Shown piece after piece: positions 55,930-64,000 of a stretch of 64,000 nucleotides of DNA. Origin of the DNA: Rippkaea orientalis PCC 8801 (GTDB lineage Bacteria; Cyanobacteriota; Cyanobacteriia; Cyanobacteriales; Microcystaceae); assembly GCF_000021805.1 (NCBI RefSeq), contig NC_011726.1:3628097-3692096 (forward strand), given 5' to 3'. Under the pieces are notes generated by a model. It ran no database searches. It had not been told where the DNA came from and was given only the letters and a program-made list of their open reading frames with translations. Both the position numbers and the translations under genes were made by a program. Numbering within the stretch: the stretch's first letter is position 1; every line of letters starts with the position of its first letter.

Positions 55930-56147
55930 AGTTCATCAAAACCCATTATCTTTGTTTTACCTTGGGATGACTCACTTAAGGCTTTTCTTGCTAATTCGTC
56001 TATGATAAAACTTTGAGGTTCGGATAACGTTTGCTGCCATTGCGACTCGCTTTCAATGGCTTCTATTAGCTGTTTTGCTAGTTCATCTTGAATAGGTTCG
56101 GGTAAACTTTTGGCTTTATGAAATGCCTCATTTAATAAATTTGTCAT
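55926..56147 (-). CDS. antitoxin of the RelE/YoeB-like pair
   Basis: 73 residues, acidic and helical (HKAKSLPEPIQDELAKQLIE). The C-terminus GKTKIMGFDEL is the typical toxin-binding tail of antitoxins placed before RelE-like toxins in cyanobacteria. Directly upstream of, and overlapping, the toxin gene. Confidence 0.8.
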   Translation of the reverse strand: MTNLLNEAFHKAKSLPEPIQDELAKQLIEAIESESQWQQTLSEPQSFIIDELARKALSESSQGKTKIMGFDEL

Positions 56148-56208
56148 TGTTTTCTCTATTATTCATCATTTTAATTATACTACAAAAAATAGTGATCGTA
56201 TTTCAAAA

Positions 56209-56271
56209 GTAGGGTGGGCAAATTGATCAGTTAACCATCAGATAAAACAATTTAAGTTTTGCCCACCCTAC
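56209..56271. repeat. palindromic repeat with long arms
   Basis: GTAGGGTGGGCAAA and TTTTGCCCACCCTAC, perfect arms separated by about 35 bp. Same arms as the elements at 32-36 kb but a different spacer and no GTGCGATCGC boxes. It lies right after the stop of the DUF6414-like gene. Confidence 0.85.
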
Positions 56272-56276
56272 AAGAC

Positions 56277-57203
56277 TTAGAGTTCTGAATAAACAGCAAT
56301 AGGATCTATGGTAACTTCATTTTTAGTTTTTCCACTGAACTCTTGTTCAATATTTGTTAAATGTTCAACAACATTTATTACCACTTCTTTCATATTACTT
56401 AAGCTTTCATTATGTAGAGGACTTAAATCGATGGTCTCTTGTGATATTTGAGTAATTAAACCTAGCACAATCAGTTCTTTCTCGGTTTTTCGAGAATATT
56501 TTCTAATTATCATCTCTTCTTTTTCGCGTAAACATTCACGTTTTAAAGGAGCAGAATATAATAATTTATTCACTTTTTGGTGGATTTCAAGATTATTTTG
56601 AAATCCCTGCTTAATTAGAAACAAAATAGAATCTAGAAATTTTTCATCTAGATATAAGCCTTCCTTTTGAGCTATTTTTAATAATTCCATCTCTTGTCTA
56701 TTTACTTTAGTAGCAAATCCTTTAGAAGATTTTTGTGGATTTTCAATAATATTATTGTCTATATGAAAACTTGAACGGTTTTGTAAATAAGTAAAAGCTT
56801 TTCCTAAATCATTAAAATTTTCTATCAATTTAGTAATTTGTTCCACGTCATAAAAAGTAGCTTTAGCAGTAACTTTGATAAACGAATATTCTTTGAGTTT
56901 ATCTTCATTGACATTTGTCGTACTCTTATCCACTTCTAAAATTTGAATTTTTTTGTCATTTAGTAAATGTTCCTCGAACAAAGAATAAGCATAATCATAA
57001 AGGGATTTCTTCTCAGCATAATTTGTGTCAATATTAATAACATCAGCAAGAATTTTTCCACTGCCAACAGGACCTCTCTGTGATTCACTGTTACTTTGAC
57101 TGTTTTTTCTCTCTGCCAAAATATATTCAGTAATTCCCTCAAATAATTGAGATGAAAGTGAATACATTTTTTGTTCATCTAAATAGATCAAATTTTTAAT
57201 CAT
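56277..57203 (-). CDS. DUF6414-like protein
   Basis: 308 residues with a GGAG site six bases upstream. The start IYLDEQKMYSLSSQLFEGI matches what I remember of DUF6414 proteins (YLDE...YSxSSQIFEGxTEY). The middle has YSFIKVTAKATFYDVEQITK. No membrane segment. Family function unknown. It is last of three tightly packed genes; the preceding small gene's stop overlaps its start by 8 bp, so it is translated after two small membrane proteins and may be held at the membrane by them. Confidence 0.7.
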   Translation of the reverse strand: MIKNLIYLDEQKMYSLSSQLFEGITEYILAERKNSQSNSESQRGPVGSGKILADVINIDTNYAEKKSLYDYAYSLFEEHLLNDKKIQILEVDKSTTNVNEDKLKEYSFIKVTAKATFYDVEQITKLIENFNDLGKAFTYLQNRSSFHIDNNIIENPQKSSKGFATKVNRQEMELLKIAQKEGLYLDEKFLDSILFLIKQGFQNNLEIHQKVNKLLYSAPLKRECLREKEEMIIRKYSRKTEKELIVLGLITQISQETIDLSPLHNESLSNMKEVVINVVEHLTNIEQEFSGKTKNEVTIDPIAVYSEL

Positions 57204-57330
57204 TTTTTCTCCGTTTTCTGTCTAAATATTCTTCATAATACCTATTCCTGGTATCATATATTGACCAAATAGCAACACCACAACCAATGATAGCAAGAAA
57301 AACTGTACAAGCTATGATAAGTGTATTCAT
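57196..57330 (-). CDS. 44-residue single-pass membrane protein
   Basis: ATG 57330 to TAA 57196. Residues 3-25 (TLIIACTVFLAIIGCGVAIW) form one membrane helix, then a strongly charged tail (YYEEYLDRKRRKND). It starts 4 bp after the stop of the upstream gene and overlaps the DUF6414-like start by 8 bp. Such packing on both sides is the reason to accept a gene of this size. No homologue known to me. Confidence 0.65.
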   Translation of the reverse strand: MNTLIIACTVFLAIIGCGVAIWSIYDTRNRYYEEYLDRKRRKND

Positions 57331-57334
57331 TGCT

Positions 57335-57769
57335 CTAATTCCATATTTTATTATATGAAATTCTATCATATACAGAACAACTAATCAAAAGAGAAATTAA
57401 TGCTAGAGTCATGGTGCAATATTGAAGTGTTTGTTCCTCAATTAGCATAGTTGTGTTTTCACTTACTAAAGTTAAACCAAAAAGCATACTATAGAAAGCA
57501 ATAAACGTTATAGATAAACCGTTCTGTATTGTTTTCCAAGATTGATCAGATGTCATCAAATGCTCAATTTCATTAATATTAGAAATATGTAAGACTAATC
57601 CAAATGATATGAAATCTGATGTAGAAACTGATTTTACCAGTCCTTCTTTAGTAACCCAATGTATAAGCAATCTCAAAAGAATAGGTATTAACCCAACTAA
57701 AACAGTGTATATTAACCATTTTATTTTTTTATGTTTGCTCATTGCAATAGAAGTTTTTTTGTAGCACAT
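57335..57769 (-). CDS. small multi-pass membrane protein
   Basis: 144 residues (or 135 from a second ATG at 57742, MSKHKKIKWL, which may be the true start). Three hydrophobic helices: near 20-38 (LIYTVLVGLIPILLRLLI), near 85-102 (LSITFIAFYSMLFGLTLV) and near 115-133. Not recognised. First of the three-gene cluster with the 44-residue protein and the DUF6414-like protein. Confidence 0.65.
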   Translation of the reverse strand: MCYKKTSIAMSKHKKIKWLIYTVLVGLIPILLRLLIHWVTKEGLVKSVSTSDFISFGLVLHISNINEIEHLMTSDQSWKTIQNGLSITFIAFYSMLFGLTLVSENTTMLIEEQTLQYCTMTLALISLLISCSVYDRISYNKIWN

Positions 57770-57829
57770 TAATCATAGCCTATTTTTAACTGATCGCATT
57801 CAATCAATCAGTTGTTTACTAATAGTATC

Positions 57830-57850
57830 AAGGTGGGAAAAGCCCACCTT
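57830..57850. repeat. short palindrome after clpP
   Basis: AAGGTGGGAAAAGCCCACCTT: arms AAGGTGGG and CCCACCTT on a five-base loop, just past the clpP stop codon; possible terminator. Confidence 0.7.
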
Positions 57851-57856
57851 TAAGAA

Positions 57857-58462
57857 TTAAACAGCAACAGGAGGATTATTAGCAGAAGGACGACGATTAA
57901 TGACCTGATCAATTAACCCGTATTCTAGGGCATCTTCAGCAGACATAAAGAAGTCGCGTTCGGTATCTTCAGCAATTTTATCGAGAGGTTGTCCCGTATG
58001 ACTCGCTAAATGTTGGTTAAGCAGTTGCTTAAGATAAAGAATTTCTTTAGCTTGAATTTCAATATCCGTTGCTTGTCCTTGAGCCCCCCCTAAAGGTTGG
58101 TGAATCATGATGCGAGAATTGGGTAAACTCATGCGTTTTCCCTTGGTTCCTGCACTGAGGAGAAATGCTCCCATACTCGCTGCTAATCCGATACAAATTG
58201 TGGAGACATCGGGACGAATTTGATTCATGGTATCAAAAATTCCCAGTCCCGCAGAAACAGAACCCCCAGGAGAGTTGATATAGAGGTAAATATCTTTGTC
58301 AGGATCTTCCGCTTCGAGAAACAATAACTGTGCCACGATCAGGTTAGCGTTTTCGTCCCTAACCTCTTGTCCCAAAAAGACGATGCGTTCCCGCAATAAA
58401 CGGGAATAGATATCAAATGCGCGTTCACCACGGCCAGAAGTTTCAATAACGGTAGGTATCAT
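57857..58462 (-). CDS. clpP: ATP-dependent Clp protease proteolytic subunit
   Basis: 201 residues. Catalytic Ser96 in [14 protein letters not shown] and His121 in MIHQPLGG are both present, so this is an active ClpP and not the inactive ClpR paralogue. [19 protein letters not shown] is the oxyanion region. Forms heptamer rings with Clp ATPases. Cyanobacteria have several clpP; which one this is cannot be told. Confidence 0.94.
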   Translation of the reverse strand: MIPTVIETSGRGERAFDIYSRLLRERIVFLGQEVRDENANLIVAQLLFLEAEDPDKDIYLYINSPGGSVSAGLGIFDTMNQIRPDVSTICIGLAASMGAFLLSAGTKGKRMSLPNSRIMIHQPLGGAQGQATDIEIQAKEILYLKQLLNQHLASHTGQPLDKIAEDTERDFFMSAEDALEYGLIDQVINRRPSANNPPVAV

Positions 58463-58584
58463 GGTCTATCAATGAGTCCGATTTCTTGTTGATTAATAAT
58501 AGCAAATTTTCCCAAGGGTTTGTAGTAAGTTGTTGAAAGCTTATTAATCAGGGCTCAAACCCTTACTAACAACTTAAGAACAGC

Positions 58585-60780
58585 TTAAGCGGTGGTATTG
58601 TCAAGATAGTTTTTTACCATTTGTTGATAGGCTTTTTCCATTTCTTGGGTAAAGATTTTAGCATTCCAGACGGGGGAAGTCTGTCGAGACTGTTGTAATT
58701 TTTCTCGTACTTGTTGCCTCAAAGCTTCATTTTTTCCCAATTGAATACCCCAGTCAATATACTCTTCATTAGTCCAAGCAATACCTTCAGTTAAACCCAC
58801 ATTGGTCATAAAAGTATAGCTATTTCTCGCCGCAAATTGTTCTCCTACTCTCGTTACTAAAGGAATACCCATCCAAAGGACTTCTAGGGTTGTTGTTGCG
58901 CCATTATAGGGATAGGTATCTAATACGATATCAGCGATTTGTAAATTGGCACGATGGGTAAGTTCATCAGCAACGATTGGTAAAAATCGAAATCTATCAG
59001 GACTAACTTGGTATTTTAAAGCGATGGTTTTAAACAATTGTTGAATTTTCTCATCATTCCCAATTCCTTTAATTAATAGGTAACTATTGGGAACCTCTTG
59101 GAGAATTTGCATCTGACAATTAATCATATCAGGATGGCGTTTAAATCCGTTTTGTCCAGTCCAATAAATGATAGCATCTTCAGGAATATTTAATTGTTCT
59201 CTGGTTAGGGTTTGTTCTCCGATTTCAAATCCATCAACTGCTAGATAGGTTTGGGGTAAACGCCAAATGTTTTCTTGATAATAGTCTTGGGCATTTTCGG
59301 GTAAAACGTAAGGATCGCTAATAAAATAGTCAAGGGTAGATAATCCTGAACTATCATATCCTAACCAAGATACTTGAATTTTCGCGGGTTTGAAGACTAA
59401 AACTTGACAAGTAACATTATTGGTTAAACTATCTAAGTCAACCAGAATATCGAGATCATCTGCTTGAATTTGCTGTAAGATCTCTTGAATATCTCTCCCA
59501 AAATTATAGGTGTAATCAACTTTATTCCGAAACCAATTTTGAGTCAGTTCGTCTTCGGGTTGATTCATTAAATATAGGCCAATTTGAAATTGCTCTCGGT
59601 TATGATAATGAAATAGCCAGCGACTTAACCACCCTACTGAGTTTTTTCTAAGAGTACTTGCAATATAACCTATTTTAATTTTTTTTGTGGGCTTAATTTT
59701 TGTTTTTTCTAAGTAGATTTTTTGAGTCTTTAACTTCATCTTTACCTGCTTTTGAAAAATTTGAGATATCCCATTAATCAAACGACGATTTTCTGAAGGA
59801 TTATCAGCTAAGTAAAGTAAAGGAGCAGCAATTTCTATCCAACGATCTATTAGGTGATTTTCAATAATTTCAGGAGGATTGTTGACTACTTCTAAAAGCA
59901 AGCTTTTATACTGCTCAAGTATGGGATCTATTTCTAGCCAACCTCCTGAATGCAAGAAACCAAGTATAGCCCGATAAATACTGTATAATTTTAAAGATAT
60001 GGTTGAACAAGCTTGATCATTAATATAAATGTTATAAATTCTCTGAGCAGTTTGGATGATTTCATCGGTTTTATTACTCCTCAAGTAGAATGTTAATAAT
60101 TCACTGAGTAAATTAATATTTTGAGGTTCAATTTTAAGACAAAATTCTGTTAGATATGCTGCATAGGTTGGTTTTTCTTCATCATATCCCATGCGGATTG
60201 CTATTGACATTACCTGGGCTATTAAGTCATTTTTGTTAATAATATAAGGCAAACTTATTTCTGCAAAATCAATAGATGCTAGGGTACTAAATCCAAGCAC
60301 TTGAATCACAACTTCTAACAATAAATCTGCATCAACGCAATTAGAATCAGCCTCATTTAATAACTCAAAAACTTGCCAATCATATAATAGCTTTGGGCTA
60401 AAATTATTAGCAAGAATTTCAAGTTTAACTATTCGTAAAAGATTGTTAATTGAACTTGCATCAAGTTCCTGTAAATTTCTTCTAATTAATGAAGCTAAAG
60501 CATAATTTTGTATCATTTCTTGTCGTTCAGCTTCGGTATTTAATATTTTTCCCAGAGTCAACATTTCTGACTCCATTTCTTCACCGAAACCCTGAGTCAT
60601 CGCATAAATCCAGGTACTTTGTGCTGCTTCTTCTTGTTCTTGAAGCAAATAGGATAAACCCAAATACCAATAGTGAGAAATGATCTCAGGGTCTTGTTCT
60701 ATTGCTTCCTCATAAAATTCAGAAATAGCAGAATAATTATCGTTGAGTAATGCTTCATAAGAAAGAGGATGCCAATTCAT
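58585..60780 (-). CDS. TPR / GT41 (O-GlcNAc transferase-like) glycosyltransferase
   Basis: 731 residues. The N-terminal 350 residues are helical and TPR-like (HYWYLGLSYLLQEQEEAAQS near 36). The C-terminal part, from about 368, reads KIGYIASTLRKNSVGWL and includes VSWLGYDSSGLSTLDYFISD, a typical OGT block, and IYWTGQNGFKRHPDMINCQM, TYPYNGATTTLEVLWMGIPL and VTRVG. Probably transfers a sugar to proteins or cell-surface molecules. Acceptor unknown. Followed by clpP 122 bp later. Confidence 0.87.
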   Translation of the reverse strand: MNWHPLSYEALLNDNYSAISEFYEEAIEQDPEIISHYWYLGLSYLLQEQEEAAQSTWIYAMTQGFGEEMESEMLTLGKILNTEAERQEMIQNYALASLIRRNLQELDASSINNLLRIVKLEILANNFSPKLLYDWQVFELLNEADSNCVDADLLLEVVIQVLGFSTLASIDFAEISLPYIINKNDLIAQVMSIAIRMGYDEEKPTYAAYLTEFCLKIEPQNINLLSELLTFYLRSNKTDEIIQTAQRIYNIYINDQACSTISLKLYSIYRAILGFLHSGGWLEIDPILEQYKSLLLEVVNNPPEIIENHLIDRWIEIAAPLLYLADNPSENRRLINGISQIFQKQVKMKLKTQKIYLEKTKIKPTKKIKIGYIASTLRKNSVGWLSRWLFHYHNREQFQIGLYLMNQPEDELTQNWFRNKVDYTYNFGRDIQEILQQIQADDLDILVDLDSLTNNVTCQVLVFKPAKIQVSWLGYDSSGLSTLDYFISDPYVLPENAQDYYQENIWRLPQTYLAVDGFEIGEQTLTREQLNIPEDAIIYWTGQNGFKRHPDMINCQMQILQEVPNSYLLIKGIGNDEKIQQLFKTIALKYQVSPDRFRFLPIVADELTHRANLQIADIVLDTYPYNGATTTLEVLWMGIPLVTRVGEQFAARNSYTFMTNVGLTEGIAWTNEEYIDWGIQLGKNEALRQQVREKLQQSRQTSPVWNAKIFTQEMEKAYQQMVKNYLDNTTA

Positions 60781-60880
60781 TATTTACCTCCAAGTAAAAT
60801 GTCTGCGATCGCCCCTAACCTATTCTACCGAACAAGATTTAGAGTGATCACAGACATCAATAAACACTAATCAAAGCGTT

Positions 60881-61363
60881 TTAGAACAATCCCAAAGTTA
60901 AAGACTTATCAATGGGAAAAGTTGCCCCCGCGCCTAACCAGAGGGTAACAACTGTCCCAAAAAGGAAGACAGCAGTAGCCACGGGACGACGGAAGGGGTT
61001 TTGGAACTTGTTGACACTTTCAATGAAAGGAACCAACATTAATCCCAAGGGAATGGCAGCTTGACAAGCAATTCCAAGGAGTTTGTTCGGTAAAATCCGC
61101 AAAATTTGGAAAACGGGATAGAGATACCATTCGGGTAGAATTTCTAGGGGAGTGGCAAAGGGATCAGCCGGTTCTCCCACTAAGGCAGGATCAAGAACCG
61201 CTAAAGCGGTAACAAGACCGATAGTGCCGAGAATAACCACGGGGAACACATAGAGTAAGTCATTAGGCCAAGCGGGCTCACCATAGTAGTTGTGTCCCAT
61301 GCCTTGGGCTAATTTTGCCCGTAGTTTAGGATCGCTGAGATCGGGCTTTTTTTGGATTGACAT
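60881..61363 (-). CDS. petD: cytochrome b6f complex subunit IV
   Basis: 160 residues, standard length. The Qo-site motif PEWY is in [17 protein letters not shown] near residue 77. Three membrane helices. Forms with cytochrome b6 the quinol-oxidising core of photosynthetic and respiratory electron transport in the thylakoid. 101 bp after petB in one operon. Intact. Confidence 0.97.
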   Translation of the reverse strand: MSIQKKPDLSDPKLRAKLAQGMGHNYYGEPAWPNDLLYVFPVVILGTIGLVTALAVLDPALVGEPADPFATPLEILPEWYLYPVFQILRILPNKLLGIACQAAIPLGLMLVPFIESVNKFQNPFRRPVATAVFLFGTVVTLWLGAGATFPIDKSLTLGLF

Positions 61364-61464
61364 TTGTGTTGATTTCTCCTTATCGAACGGAATCAGCAGA
61401 ATATGATTTCTGATTATCAGTGACCAGTTTTAGTTTAACTGTTCACTGATGACGATTTGCTGGT

Positions 61465-62133
61465 TTACAAGGGACCGGAGATACCTTGTTTGCGAATCAT
61501 TAAGAAGTGCATCAGCATGAACACAGCAATTAACCAGGGAAAAACAAAGGTATGTAAGCTGTAGAAGCGGGTTAAGGTTGCTTGTCCAACACTTTGACCA
61601 CCGCGTAACAGTTCTACCATTTGATCGCCCACTACGGGGATAGCTGCGGGTACACCCGATACAATTTTAACCGCCCAATAACCGACCTGATCCCAAGGAA
61701 GAGAATAGCCTGTAACGCCAAAGGAAACGGTAATGACAGCTAAGATAACCCCAGTCATCCAGGTCAATTCACGGGGTTTTTTGAAGCCACCTGTTAAATA
61801 GACGCGGAAAACGTGGAGAATCATCATTAGGACCATCATACTAGCGGACCAGCGATGGATTGAGCGAATTAACCAACCAAAGTTAACTTCGTTCATGATG
61901 TACTGAACGGAAGCAAACGCATCGGTCACGGTAGGTTTGTAATAAAAGGTCATCGCAAACCCAGTGGCAAACTGGATAATAAAGCAAACTAGGGTAATTC
62001 CCCCCAAACAATAGAAGATATTGACGTGGGGAGGAACGTATTTGCTGGTGATATCATCGGAAATCGCTTGGATTTCGAGGCGATTATCGAACCACTTGTA
62101 GATAGGAGAGTCGGTAACTTGTTTAGAGAACAT
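61465..62133 (-). CDS. petB: cytochrome b6
   Basis: 222 residues, standard length. The four heme-ligand histidines are in [20 protein letters not shown] and [20 protein letters not shown]. The N-terminus has [20 protein letters not shown], and a cysteine (YCLGG near 42) for the covalent heme c-n. First gene of petB-petD. Confidence 0.97.
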   Translation of the reverse strand: MFSKQVTDSPIYKWFDNRLEIQAISDDITSKYVPPHVNIFYCLGGITLVCFIIQFATGFAMTFYYKPTVTDAFASVQYIMNEVNFGWLIRSIHRWSASMMVLMMILHVFRVYLTGGFKKPRELTWMTGVILAVITVSFGVTGYSLPWDQVGYWAVKIVSGVPAAIPVVGDQMVELLRGGQSVGQATLTRFYSLHTFVFPWLIAVFMLMHFLMIRKQGISGPL

Positions 62134-62392
62134 TTGAAGCTAGATAGGCTGTCGAATGAATAATTGAGGATGGGTTGGGTTTGACAGGGGAAAACGAGAT
62201 CCTAGGTTTTCCACTGTCAAGATTTGGCTATATATTAAGCGTACTATGCCGTTGCTTCCCTTGAAGAACCCCATGGGATTGTTCAACGGAAAGGTGAGAA
62301 TCTCATTAAAAAATGTAACACATCACTGGGGTTGCTTTCATAGCGATCGCGCTAATATGATTAGAGAAGACTCCCACGGTAGCCAAGCAGCC

Positions 62393-62753
62393 ATGACATT
62401 ACAGACGATTATCTGGCGTATTGAAGATTATCATCCCATGATTGAGGCGGGTTTGCTTGAAGATCGTCGTGTCGAATTATTAAGGGAAGAAATTGTCACC
62501 ATGTCCCCCGAAAGACCCGAACCCGCTCAATTAAGTACGGATACGGCAGATCATTTATGGAGAGTTTTAGGTTCAAAAGTACTTATCTTGTTCTTACAAC
62601 AAAGGTGGGCATTGTTCCCCCTACCATTCACTCAATACAGCGGCCTATTTTCTTCGTCCTGGGACTCCTGCCGCACTGTGGGATAATCAATTAAGTGAAG
62701 TGGTAAAAATTACCGAGGTTTGTGCCTTTAGTTTAACGGGTGAAATAGTTTAA
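62393..62753 (+). pseudogene. decayed Uma2 (DUF820) gene
   Basis: From ATG 62393 the frame reads MTLQTIIWRIEDYHPMIEAG and RRVELLREEIVTMSPERPEP, a Uma2 start. After HLWRVLGSK it runs into a GGTGGGC palindrome (62601-62624) and loses the family pattern. A second piece in another frame, [20 protein letters not shown] up to a stop at 62751-62753, may be the old C-terminus or another gene. The middle is missing. Confidence 0.6.
62601..62624. repeat. palindromic repeat inside the decayed Uma2 gene
   Basis: AAAGGTGGGCATTG/TTCCCCCTAC, a diverged copy of the family, at the point where the Uma2 reading breaks off. Confidence 0.65.
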
Positions 62754-62777
62754 AATCAATCCAATATAGCCCAATTT

Positions 62778-63599
62778 ATGAAGACTTTAAATCCCAGACT
62801 AAAAATCAATCACCCCCTAAATATCGAGCAAGATTTTGCTCTGATTCTAACTGCTAGTATCGATATTAAAGGAATGCCAAAAGCCTATCCTACGGTAGCA
62901 GAACAGCGACAAGAAGACTACTATAATAGTGTTAAATACTATGTTAATAATCAGCCCAGAATCCAAAAAATAATCTTCATTGAAAATTCAGGATGGCCTC
63001 TCGATAGAGTTCAAGAAGCCATTAAAGATAATCCCCATAACAAAAAAGTTGAATTTATCTCCTTAAATTGTAATGATTTTCCTCGACAATTAGGCAAAGG
63101 CTATGGAGAATGTTTACTCATAGAAAAAGGGCTAGAACAATCCAATTTAATTCAAACTGTCACCCATTTTGCTAAAATTACGGGGCGAATTTATTTGAAG
63201 AATATGACCCAAATTTTAGAAAGAACTGAGGAATATTATGACTGTTTATGTGATTATAAAGATCAAGGTTGGAGAATCAGAAAATTATGGGGAGAAAAGT
63301 ACGTCGGTCCTCATTGTGATACCCGATTTTTAGTGTTTAGTCGAGACTTTTACCAGAACTATATTAAACCCCTGCATCAACAACACCAAAAGGGGTGTTT
63401 CTATATTGAAACCCAATTTTATGACCAGATTAAAAGTTTAGAAGGAGAACAAAAGATTATTAACCGATTTGCTATTGAACCTGATTTTCAGGGAATTGCT
63501 GGACATTTTGGCGGCAAAAATTATAGCAGTAGAAAAGAAAGAACCAAATTTATGATTCGAGCATGGACTCGAAAATTAATACCGACTTTACATCTCTAA
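62778..63599 (+). CDS. hypothetical protein, glycosyltransferase-like
   Basis: 273 residues. The start FALILTASIDIKGMPKAYPT and the blocks IIFIENSGWPLDRVQEAI and THFAKITGRIYLKN look like nucleotide-sugar-binding glycosyltransferases of capsule or cell-wall type (the K-x-TGRY region), but I cannot place it in a family. No membrane segment. It stands alone. Confidence 0.6.
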   Translation: MKTLNPRLKINHPLNIEQDFALILTASIDIKGMPKAYPTVAEQRQEDYYNSVKYYVNNQPRIQKIIFIENSGWPLDRVQEAIKDNPHNKKVEFISLNCNDFPRQLGKGYGECLLIEKGLEQSNLIQTVTHFAKITGRIYLKNMTQILERTEEYYDCLCDYKDQGWRIRKLWGEKYVGPHCDTRFLVFSRDFYQNYIKPLHQQHQKGCFYIETQFYDQIKSLEGEQKIINRFAIEPDFQGIAGHFGGKNYSSRKERTKFMIRAWTRKLIPTLHL

Positions 63600-63660
63600 C
63601 TACCCGAATATTCTATCCTTTATAGACCTAGCCCCCTCGGTCAGATGTTAATAATTTTAT

Positions 63661-63755
63661 TATAGTCATTTCAAGTAAGAATGCGACAAAGATTGATCTA
63701 CGAAAGCTATCACAACAAGAAAGTAGGTATCTCACTTTAAATTGAAATGACTATA
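63661..63755. mobile_element. IS630-derived miniature element (95 bp)
   Basis: TATAGTCATTTCAA at 63661 and TTGAAATGACTATA at 63742 are perfect 14-bp inverted ends that begin and end in TA, the target of IS630/mariner elements. Between them one frame reads ATKIDLRKLSQQESRYLTLN, like the start of an IS630 transposase. So it is an internally deleted IS630 copy. No full-length parent is in the window. Confidence 0.72.
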
Positions 63756-63762
63756 AATCATA

Positions 63763-63785
63763 AAGGTGGGCATTGCCCACCCTAC
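63763..63785. repeat. short intergenic palindrome
   Basis: AAGGTGGGCATTG/CCCACCCTAC directly beside the IS630-derived element and just past the stop codon of the gene on the other strand. Confidence 0.75.
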
Positions 63786-63787
63786 AA

Positions 63788-64000
63788 CTATTTAGACTCG
63801 GTGGGGACTTGTGAAATTCGAGTATTGATGATCGCTGACTGTAAAATGGGAGTACTGGTTACCGAATCATTGGCTAAAGTAAACAAAGGATTCGATAAAA
63901 TTCCCGCCAGAGAAGTCGCAATGAGGGTTAAAACAATACCCACTTGTAGGGGACGCATTCCCGGTAAATTCCAACGAATTTGAGGGTAATTTTTCACCGC
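63788..64000 (-). CDS. C-terminal part of an unknown membrane protein (partial)
   Basis: The frame is open to the right edge. The GTG at 63997 is possible but need not be the start. A membrane helix (VGIVLTLIATSLAGILSNPL near the middle) and an end reading ILQSAIINTRISQVPTESK. Not enough to name the family. Confidence 0.5.
   Translation of the reverse strand, partial: AVKNYPQIRWNLPGMRPLQVGIVLTLIATSLAGILSNPLFTLANDSVTSTPILQSAIINTRISQVPTESK

Noticed and set aside
62246..62392. Upstream extension of the Uma2-like frame
   Set aside because: The family start is at 62393; the 49 codons before it show no family pattern and overlap the petB promoter region.
63747..63983. Plus-strand frame of 78 codons near the right edge
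   Set aside because: It begins in the IS630-derived end and palindrome and lies opposite a better minus-strand frame that is open to the window edge.
1..64000. Search for tRNA and rRNA genes
   Set aside because: I saw no T-loop (GTTCRANYC) with matching acceptor stem in the gaps and no rRNA-like blocks. A covariance search would be decisive.

Overview
The window is chromosomal DNA of a unicellular cyanobacterium. Evidence is the cytochrome b6f genes petB-petD, a magnesium-chelatase chlD, a four-gene nrtABCD nitrate transporter, the cyanobacterial form of receptor-like Ser/Thr kinase, and very frequent GCGATCGC (HIP1) octamers. Low GC, short intergenic palindromes and heptamer tandem repeats fit the Crocosphaera/Cyanothece/Rippkaea group, but the species cannot be fixed from this alone. 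No rRNA, tRNA or CRISPR array was seen.

Layout. 1-8.8 kb: tail of a phytase-like esterase, a Tat-exported flavin amine oxidase, a kinase fused to a periplasmic-binding-protein sensor, a methyltransferase, pta and four small genes. 8.9-19.3 kb: a GmrSD-like DUF262/HNH protein, moaC, a type II NADH dehydrogenase, a glyoxylate aminotransferase, trpC, a RelE-type toxin-antitoxin pair, a Bcp peroxiredoxin and a BlaI/M56 regulator pair. 20-30.6 kb: a Gfo/Idh oxidoreductase, coiled-coil proteins, a fatty acid desaturase, purM, a hendecad-repeat membrane protein, gatA, an alpha/beta hydrolase and chlD.

30.7-36.6 kb is the accessory region: a DUF262 + HEPN gene pair, then a field of repeats and gene relics. 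In it an ISL3-family element (1,418 bp, perfect 15-bp ends, perfect 8-bp target duplication) splits a 71-codon gene that looks like a solitary polymorphic-toxin (type 33-like) domain, while the DUF4279 gene just downstream, the likely immunity partner, is intact. Around it lie a frameshifted gene, two homologous C-terminal relics and several copies of a palindromic repeat. 36.7-40.3 kb: acs, hicBA, and an antitoxin gene with the stub of a VapC toxin.

40.3-49.5 kb: the nrtABCD operon, a short RTX-like protein, and a histidine kinase with two response regulators. 49.8-64 kb: deoC-recO (overlapping), an MFS transporter, a Uma2 protein, purB, a second RelE-type pair, a tight three-gene cluster (two small membrane proteins and a DUF6414-like protein) that is the best candidate for an undescribed system, clpP, a TPR/GT41 glycosyltransferase, petB-petD, a decayed Uma2 gene, a glycosyltransferase-like protein and an IS630-derived miniature element.

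Metabolically, pta and acs both serve acetyl-CoA/acetate exchange, nrtABCD supplies nitrate, moaC starts the molybdenum cofactor that nitrate reductase needs, and petBD and the type II NADH dehydrogenase serve electron transport. All family assignments come from reading motifs, not from database searches.
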